This document shows, piece after piece, positions 14,301 to 18,888 of a stretch of DNA of 18,888 nt. This stretch comes from an uncultured Bacillaceae bacterium (lineage in GTDB: Bacteria; Bacillota; Bacilli; Bacillales; Caldibacillaceae), in NCBI GenBank assembly GCA_937951955.1, contig CALGAD010000151.1, positions 1-18,888 on the forward strand, in the 5' to 3' direction. A model generated the notes under the pieces. It saw only the letters and a program-made list of their open reading frames with translations. It was not told the origin of the DNA and did no database searches. The translations under genes and the position numbers were made by a program. Each line of letters opens with the position of its first letter. Position 1 is the stretch's first letter.

Positions 14301-15350
14301 TTGATACAAGTTTATAGTGATTTACTTTACTTTCGTGGCAGTCATTACGATTTTGGGCGCTTTCAAGCAGAACAATTAAAAGAATCCCCCATTTTGCCGA
14401 ATCGAAAAAAACAGTGGGAACATAAGTGGGAGCGGCATTTTCGGGTGTCGCTCCCGGAAGTAAAAGCAGCGATTAAAAAAATATCTCCGTTTATTTGGGA
14501 AGAGCTGGAAGGATTGAAAGACGGTTTAGAAATGTCGCTGGAAGAAGCGATTCGGGAGTTTGGCGGGTATTATTTGGAATACGGAAAAAGTGGCTGTTCG
14601 ATCTTAACAGCTGAAAATTTTTTAATTCGTAATTATGATAATGAACCGGCTTCTTACGAAGGGCGAATCGTTTTATTTCAACCCGATGATGGGGGCTATG
14701 CAACCATCGGTCCCACGATGCAAATTACCGGTAGAACCGATGGCATGAATGAAAAGGGATTGGTGATTGGCTACAATTTTGTAAACAGGAAAAACAGTGA
14801 TTCCGGTTTTGTCTGTAATATGATTGCCCGCCTCGTTTTAGAAACTTGTGCCACCGTCGATGAAGCTATTGATTTGTTAAAGGAAATACCCCACCGGCAT
14901 TCATTTAATTATGTGTTACTCGATCGAAGTGGCGCAAGTGTAATTGTCGAGGCAGCGCCGAAAAAAATCGCTATACGTCCTGGTAATATTTGCACGAATC
15001 ATTTTGCATTGTTAGAGGAAGAAAACCGGTACCGGATAGATGAGTCGCTTTCCCGGGCGGAAACGATCCGTTCGCAAACGGGGGGTATCCAATCTGTATA
15101 TGATGCATTCCGCCTATTGAATGATACCGATAAGGGGGTATTTTCGAAAAAATACGGTGCCTGGGCAGGAACATTGCATACGGCTGCTTACTTACCGCAG
15201 GAATTGAAAGCCTGGTATTCCTTAGGTGGTGACCGGAAGCCAGTGATCATTGATTTTCAAAAATGGCTAGAAGGAGAGAATATTTACATTAAAAGAATTA
15301 AGGGGGAACTCGAAGCGAAAACGACTTTTGTAAATATGGCATATTTGTAG
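14301..15350 (+). CDS. C45 family autoproteolytic acyltransferase/amide hydrolase (Ntn type)
   Basis: This 349-residue protein is related to isopenicillin N acyltransferase and the wider Ntn amide hydrolases. These cleave themselves to expose an N-terminal cysteine nucleophile. The likely cut is Gly98-Cys99 in YGKSGCSILTAEN, giving an alpha chain of 98 residues and a beta chain of 251. RNYDN (110-114), ITGRTDGMNEKGLVIGYN, FNYVLLDRSGASVIVEA, CTNHF and TLHTAAYLPQ are family blocks that shape the active site. There is no signal peptide, so it acts in the cytoplasm. Bacterial members remain mostly without known substrates; acyl or amide transfer or hydrolysis is inferred. The start is TTG at 14301, with GAAGGTGAT six bases upstream. 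It is not clearly in an operon with its neighbours. Confidence 0.87.
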   Translation: MIQVYSDLLYFRGSHYDFGRFQAEQLKESPILPNRKKQWEHKWERHFRVSLPEVKAAIKKISPFIWEELEGLKDGLEMSLEEAIREFGGYYLEYGKSGCSILTAENFLIRNYDNEPASYEGRIVLFQPDDGGYATIGPTMQITGRTDGMNEKGLVIGYNFVNRKNSDSGFVCNMIARLVLETCATVDEAIDLLKEIPHRHSFNYVLLDRSGASVIVEAAPKKIAIRPGNICTNHFALLEEENRYRIDESLSRAETIRSQTGGIQSVYDAFRLLNDTDKGVFSKKYGAWAGTLHTAAYLPQELKAWYSLGGDRKPVIIDFQKWLEGENIYIKRIKGELEAKTTFVNMAYL

Positions 15351-15365
15351 CTATTCGCGGCAAAC

Positions 15366-15382
15366 ATACCCTATAGAGGTAT
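15366..15382. promoter_or_regulatory. second CsoR-like palindrome, upstream of the copper operon
   Basis: ATACCCTATAGAGGTAT resembles the promoter-proximal box ATACCCTACAGGGGTAT at 15 of 17 positions and is itself nearly palindromic. It lies 16 bases after the C45 gene stop and 112 bases upstream of the main box. No promoter hexamers surround it. Confidence 0.55.
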
Positions 15383-15468
15383 ATCTTGTAAAAATATATC
15401 GGCAATTCTCCTCTCAGTACCTACCTGTCCCTGTTATTTAACGAAAGGTTTTTCCTAAACATTTTTTA

Positions 15469-15497
15469 TTGACACATATACCCTACAGGGGTATAGT
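15469..15497 (+). promoter_or_regulatory. csoR-copA-copZ promoter with overlapping CsoR operator
   Basis: TTGACA (15469-15474), a 17-base spacer and TATAGT (15492-15497) form a near-consensus sigma-A promoter. The CsoR box ATACCCTACAGGGGTAT (15478-15494) covers most of the spacer and the first half of the -10, so bound apo-CsoR would block RNA polymerase. It closely resembles the operator known ahead of copZA in B. subtilis. Confidence 0.92.
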
Positions 15498-15524
15498 ATA
15501 GTTAACAGAAAGGAAGTGATCCTG

Positions 15525-15827
15525 GTGGCGGAATATTTACACGATCATCCAATTGTTCCGCGAACAGATGAGGAAAAACAAGCGGTTATTAATCGCCTGA
15601 AGCGGATTGAAGGTCAAATCCGCGGTTTGCAAAAAATGGTGGATGAAGATCGCTATTGTGTGGATATATTAGTGCAAATACGGGCGGTGCAAGCCGCGTT
15701 GAAAAAAGTGGAATACTCGGTGGCCGAACACCATATGAAACATTGCGTGCTCGCTGCAGCACAAACAGGTGAAGGTGATGCGGCTGTTAACGAATTGATA
15801 CAAATCATGAAACAATTTTCTAAGTAA
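15525..15827 (+). CDS. csoR: copper-sensing repressor CsoR
   Basis: This 100-residue all-helical DNA-binding repressor releases its operator when it binds Cu(I). The Cu(I) ligands are Cys45 (EDRYCVD), His70 (AEHHMKH) and Cys74 (KHCV), the same numbering as in B. subtilis CsoR, which supports the chosen start. The N-terminal helix holds the conserved INRLKRIEGQIRGLQKMV. GTG at 15525 is preferred to the in-frame GTG at 15516, which falls inside the long ribosome binding site GAAAGGAAGTGAT. It is the first gene of the copper operon, directly behind a CsoR box, so it represses itself together with copA and copZ. Twelve bases separate it from copA. Confidence 0.95.
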   Translation: MAEYLHDHPIVPRTDEEKQAVINRLKRIEGQIRGLQKMVDEDRYCVDILVQIRAVQAALKKVEYSVAEHHMKHCVLAAAQTGEGDAAVNELIQIMKQFSK

Positions 15828-15839
15828 AGGGGTGAAACC

Positions 15840-18224
15840 GTGGGACAGGAAAAGCAAATCACCATCGGTGTGACAGGAATGACCTGTGCGGCATGTTCAA
15901 ACCGTATTGAGAAATCACTGAATAAGCTTGAAGGGGTTAAAGCTCAGGTCAACTTAACAACAGAAAAAGCGACGGTTACCTATGATCCGGAAGTTGCCTC
16001 GATCCATGAGATTACCGGGAGAATTGAAAATTTAGGGTACGGTGTAGTGACAGAGACCGTTGATCTAGATGTATTCGGAATGACCTGTGCCGCTTGTTCG
16101 AATCGGATTGAAAAAGTCCTGAATAAGCAAGATGGTGTAGCAAAGGCGACGGTGAATCTGGCAACGGAAAGTGCCAGCATCGAATACAATCCAGCCCTTG
16201 TAACGGAGCAAGACTTGATCGGTAAGATTCAAAAGCTCGGCTACGATGCCAAAGTCAAAGCCGGTGTGCAGGACAGAAAAACACATAAGGAGCAACAGCT
16301 GAAAACGATGAAGATGAAACTCATCGCCTCCGTGTTACTTTCCCTTCCATTACTTGTAACGATGCTGGAACACCTGTTTCAATTAAAAGTCCCGGCTATT
16401 TTGATGAATCCGTGGTTCCAATTTATATTAGCAACACCGGTCCAATTTGTTATCGGCTGGCAGTTTTACGTCGGCGCTTATAAAAACTTGCGCAACGGTA
16501 GTGCCAACATGGATGTTCTCGTCGCATTGGGAACGAGTGCCGCTTACTTTTACAGTCTATATGAAGCATTGAAAACAATTGGTAATCCAGGGTATATGCC
16601 CCATTTATATTTTGAAACGAGTGCAGTTCTGATCACGTTAATTTTGCTTGGAAAATATCTGGAAGTTCGCGCGAAAAGTCAGACGACACAAGCCATTTCC
16701 AAACTCCTTAATTTGCAAGCGAAACAGGCGCGAGTTATTCGCAATGGCGAAGAAGTTATGATTCCTGTAGAAGAAGTCGTCGTTGGCGACAGGCTTATTG
16801 TCAAGCCGGGAGAGAAAATTCCTGTTGATGGCATTATTTCAAAGGGAAACACTTCTGTTGACGAATCGATGCTGACCGGAGAGTCCATTCCGGTTGAGAA
16901 AAATGTCGGTTCGGAAGTGATCGGCGCAACGATTAATAAAAACGGTACGATTGAAATGCGGGCGACAAAAGTAGGGAAAGACACAGCACTTGCCGGGATT
17001 GTCAAAATTGTTGAAGAAGCGCAAGGATCAAAAGCACCGATTCAACGGATGGCCGATATCATCTCCGGTTATTTTGTGCCGATTGTGGTCGGTATTGCTT
17101 TACTAACATTTATCATCTGGATTACCATCGTTGCGCCAGGTAATTTTGAACAAGCGTTAGTTTCAGCCATCGCCGTATTAGTGATTGCCTGTCCGTGTGC
17201 TTTGGGGCTTGCCACACCGACTTCGATCATGGTCGGAACCGGACGCTCGGCAGAAAATGGTATCCTGTTTAAAGGTGGAGAACATCTTGAACGGACACAG
17301 CAACTCGACACGATCGTTTTTGATAAAACAGGAACGATTACAAAGGGAAGACCGGAAGTGACCGATTTTATCGGTAGCGAAGAAACCTTGCAATACGTGG
17401 CAAGCGCTGAGAAGGCCTCTGAACATCCTTTGGCGGAAGCGATCGTTAATCATGCGAAGGAACTCGATATTGAGTTTTTGGATACGGAACAATTTTCTGC
17501 CATACCCGGTCACGGTATAGAAGCGACGATTGCAGGTCGGCATCTTTTAGTCGGCACTCGAAAATTAATGAAGGATCGTGGAATCTCAATCGAAACGGCT
17601 GAAGCCACGATGACAGAGTTGGAGAATGCCGGTAAAACCGCGATGTTAATTGCCATCGATGGGGAATATAAAGGAATTATCGCGGTGGCCGATACGGTTA
17701 AAGAAAATGCTAAGAATGCGATTCAGGAACTGAAAAAACTCGGTCTTGATGTCATCATGCTAACCGGAGATAATGAGCGAACCGCGCAAGCGATTGCGAA
17801 ACAAGTCGGTATTGACCACGTGTTAGCGGAAGTTCTACCGGGCGAAAAGGCTGATAAAGTGAAGGAAATTCAACTGCAAGGTAAAAAAGTCGGTATGGTT
17901 GGAGACGGAATCAACGATGCCCCGGCTTTAGCGGTAGCCGATATCGGGATCGCTATCGGGACCGGTAGTGATGTGGCGATCGAAACCGCCGATGTGACGA
18001 TTCTCGGTGGCGACCTGCAGCTGATACCGAGGGCGATTAAGCTTTCCAACGCCACGATGAAAAATATTAAGCAAAATTTATTCTGGGCACTGATTTACAA
18101 TATGGCGGGAATTCCCATCGCCGCCTTCGGATTTTTGGCACCATGGATTGCCGGTGCAGCCATGGCCTTTAGTTCCGTTAGTGTGGTCACCAATTCCCTC
18201 CGCTTGAAGCGGGTTAAAATATAA
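15840..18224 (+). CDS. copA: Cu(I)-exporting P1B-type ATPase CopA
   Basis: This 794-residue pump exports Cu(I) from the cytoplasm. It has two N-terminal heavy-metal-associated domains, each with GMTCAAC (Cys16/Cys19 and Cys83/Cys86). Eight transmembrane helices carry the CPC transport motif (451-453), followed by the YN (753-754) and MxxSS (775-779) motifs typical of P1B-1 copper pumps. The actuator motif is TGES (346-349). The phosphorylated aspartate is Asp495 in DKTGT. The ATP-binding HP motif is at 529-530 and the hinge at GDGINDAP (688-695). Length and layout match B. subtilis CopA. The start is GTG at 15840 behind AAAGGGGTGA. CopZ would hand copper to its N-terminal domains. Confidence 0.97.
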   Translation: MGQEKQITIGVTGMTCAACSNRIEKSLNKLEGVKAQVNLTTEKATVTYDPEVASIHEITGRIENLGYGVVTETVDLDVFGMTCAACSNRIEKVLNKQDGVAKATVNLATESASIEYNPALVTEQDLIGKIQKLGYDAKVKAGVQDRKTHKEQQLKTMKMKLIASVLLSLPLLVTMLEHLFQLKVPAILMNPWFQFILATPVQFVIGWQFYVGAYKNLRNGSANMDVLVALGTSAAYFYSLYEALKTIGNPGYMPHLYFETSAVLITLILLGKYLEVRAKSQTTQAISKLLNLQAKQARVIRNGEEVMIPVEEVVVGDRLIVKPGEKIPVDGIISKGNTSVDESMLTGESIPVEKNVGSEVIGATINKNGTIEMRATKVGKDTALAGIVKIVEEAQGSKAPIQRMADIISGYFVPIVVGIALLTFIIWITIVAPGNFEQALVSAIAVLVIACPCALGLATPTSIMVGTGRSAENGILFKGGEHLERTQQLDTIVFDKTGTITKGRPEVTDFIGSEETLQYVASAEKASEHPLAEAIVNHAKELDIEFLDTEQFSAIPGHGIEATIAGRHLLVGTRKLMKDRGISIETAEATMTELENAGKTAMLIAIDGEYKGIIAVADTVKENAKNAIQELKKLGLDVIMLTGDNERTAQAIAKQVGIDHVLAEVLPGEKADKVKEIQLQGKKVGMVGDGINDAPALAVADIGIAIGTGSDVAIETADVTILGGDLQLIPRAIKLSNATMKNIKQNLFWALIYNMAGIPIAAFGFLAPWIAGAAMAFSSVSVVTNSLRLKRVKI

Positions 18225-18257
18225 GTTTATGATGATTTGGAAAGGGGGGAAATCGAT

Positions 18258-18464
18258 ATGCAAATTACCTTAAATGTTCAAGGAATGTCCTGCAATCATT
18301 GCAAACATGCTGTAACTACCGCCTTGAGTAATTTAGACGGCGTCTCCAATGTGGATGTGGATTTGGCAACAGGAAAAGTGGATGTGACCTATGATGAAAA
18401 GGCGGTAACAGTAGAACAAATGCGTGAAGCTGTTGAAGAACAAGGATATGAAGTAGTGGAATAG
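18258..18464 (+). CDS. copZ: copper chaperone CopZ
   Basis: This 68-residue single-domain cytosolic metallochaperone has a beta-alpha-beta-beta-alpha-beta ferredoxin-like fold. The Cu(I) ligands are Cys13 and Cys16 in GMSCNHCKH. The end of the protein, VEEQGYEVVE, is typical. It shuttles Cu(I) to CopA and can also present it to CsoR. The ATG at 18258 follows AAAGGGGGGA (18241-18250) at seven bases; an upstream in-frame TTG at 18237 would bury that site. It is 33 bases after copA, at the end of the operon, and is followed by two stable hairpins. Confidence 0.95.
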   Translation: MQITLNVQGMSCNHCKHAVTTALSNLDGVSNVDVDLATGKVDVTYDEKAVTVEQMREAVEEQGYEVVE

Positions 18465-18500
18465 ATCTGGATAGAAACTAGGGGAGAAAATTTCATTATT

Positions 18501-18526
18501 GGGGAATGTCCAGGTGGACATTCCCC
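18501..18526. repeat. strong hairpin without T-tract after copZ
   Basis: GGGGAATGTCC (18501-18511) pairs perfectly with GGACATTCCCC (18516-18526) around an AGGT loop. An outer GGGGAG/CTCCCC pairing (18481-18486 with 18533-18538) is also possible. C-rich sequence follows rather than T, so it may protect the mRNA 3' end or pause polymerase ahead of the true terminator. Confidence 0.7.
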
Positions 18527-18550
18527 CGGTCCCTCCCCGAACTTGTTCAA

Positions 18551-18589
18551 AGCCGGTTCCTCCTTGATGGGGAACCGGTTATTATTATT
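18551..18589 (+). terminator. intrinsic terminator of the copper operon
   Basis: CCGGTTCC (18553-18560) pairs with GGAACCGG (18571-18578); CC and GG inside the loop can extend the stem. A TTATTATTATT tail follows. Confidence 0.8.
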
Positions 18590-18645
18590 GTGAAATACAT
18601 AAACTGAAGAAAAAACGGAAAATTAGGTGAAAATGTATAGATAAT

Positions 18646-18667
18646 TATATGAACATATGTTAATATA
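18646..18667. promoter_or_regulatory. ArsR/SmtB-type 12-2-12-like operator
   Basis: A 22-base near-perfect palindrome is centred on AACATATGTT (18652-18661) with TATAT/ATATA outer arms and one mismatched pair (G18651/A18662). The left half, ATATGAACAT, matches the half-site of SmtB/CzrA-family operators. It sits 31 bases upstream of the regulator's GTG start, as expected for self-repression. No confident -35/-10 pair was found. Confidence 0.65.
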
Positions 18668-18697
18668 TTGATACAAATAAAAAAGCGAGTGATCAAT

Positions 18698-18888
18698 GTG
18701 AAATATGAAGAACTGGATGAAGAAATTTTACTTACCGCTTCCCAAACATTTAAGGCGTTAGGCGATCCAACGCGGATCCGCATCCTTCATTTATTATCAG
18801 AACGAGAATGCTCGGTGACGGAAATTTCCGAAACGTTAAATTTAAAGCAGTCTACCGTATCTCACCAGCTGGCGGTTTTAAAAAGTTT
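18698..18888 (+). CDS. ArsR/SmtB family metal-responsive repressor (5' part, cut by window end)
   Basis: The first 63 codons and part of the next are present. The sequence contains a conserved ArsR winged-helix start: FKALGDPTRIRILHLLSERE, then the helix-turn-helix CSVTEISETLNLKQSTVSHQLAVL. The ECSV segment and overall sequence resemble CzrA/SmtB-like zinc or cobalt sensors rather than arsenic sensors with the helix 3 CVC motif, but the alpha5 metal ligands lie beyond the window. The start is GTG at 18698, behind the weak site GCGAGTGATC; GTG at 18689 is an in-frame alternative. Its own palindromic operator lies upstream. A metal efflux gene would be expected next. Confidence 0.92.
   Translation, partial: MKYEELDEEILLTASQTFKALGDPTRIRILHLLSERECSVTEISETLNLKQSTVSHQLAVLKS

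Noticed and set aside
15516..15524. GTG at 15516 as csoR start
   Set aside because: It lies within the ribosome binding site. Starting at 15525 gives ligand numbering C45/H70/C74, identical to B. subtilis CsoR.

Overview
The window looks like chromosomal DNA from a low-GC Gram-positive bacterium of the Bacillales, most likely a Bacillaceae member. Evidence: strong GGAGG-type ribosome binding sites, frequent GTG and TTG starts, compact intrinsic terminators, a csoR-copA-copZ operon with a B. subtilis-type CsoR box, lipoprotein signal peptides, a Bacillus-type 7Fe ferredoxin and a heterodimeric ABC exporter. No phage, transposase, CRISPR array, rRNA or tRNA was seen, and no single new multi-gene system. 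The less ordinary content is regulatory: several clean palindromes, one large nested inverted repeat, and a decayed stretch.

Layout. 1-80: 3' tail of an unidentified gene. 137-898: class I methyltransferase with its own terminator. 1193-1208: perfect TGTGA-N6-TCACA (Fnr/Crp type) site ahead of a lipid-anchored, FMN-domain flavoprotein reductase of the fumarate/urocanate reductase family (1311-3119), which suggests anaerobic respiration to an extracellular acceptor. 3454-4530: an orphan MurG-like glycosyltransferase outside any division cluster. 4531-5269: a terminator, then apparently decayed DNA. 5270-5842: histidine phosphatase. 6100-6741 and 6770-7078 (minus): two convergent small membrane proteins of unknown function sharing a terminator region.

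7308-10941 (minus): two overlapping ABC exporter half-transporters forming a TM287/288-LmrCD-like heterodimer with one degenerate and one canonical ATP site. 10942-11594: a 650-base divergent intergenic region holding a nested inverted repeat and a near-consensus promoter followed by an 18-bp palindrome. 11595-13855: polar amino acid ABC importer (binding lipoprotein, permease, ATPase). 13958-14197: 7Fe ferredoxin with its own promoter and terminator. 14301-15350: C45-type Ntn acyltransferase/hydrolase.

15478-18464: copper homeostasis operon. A CsoR box overlaps the -10 region, followed by csoR, copA and copZ. CsoR derepresses when it binds Cu(I), CopZ carries Cu(I) and CopA exports it. A second CsoR-like palindrome lies 112 bases upstream. 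The window ends inside an ArsR/SmtB-type metal regulator (18698 onward) preceded by a 12-2-12-like operator, so a second metal resistance unit probably starts there.

Several starts were placed downstream of the longest reading frame because the ribosome binding site and protein family favour the inner codon: 1311, 9203 (minus), 11595, 12438, 13112, 15525 and 18258.
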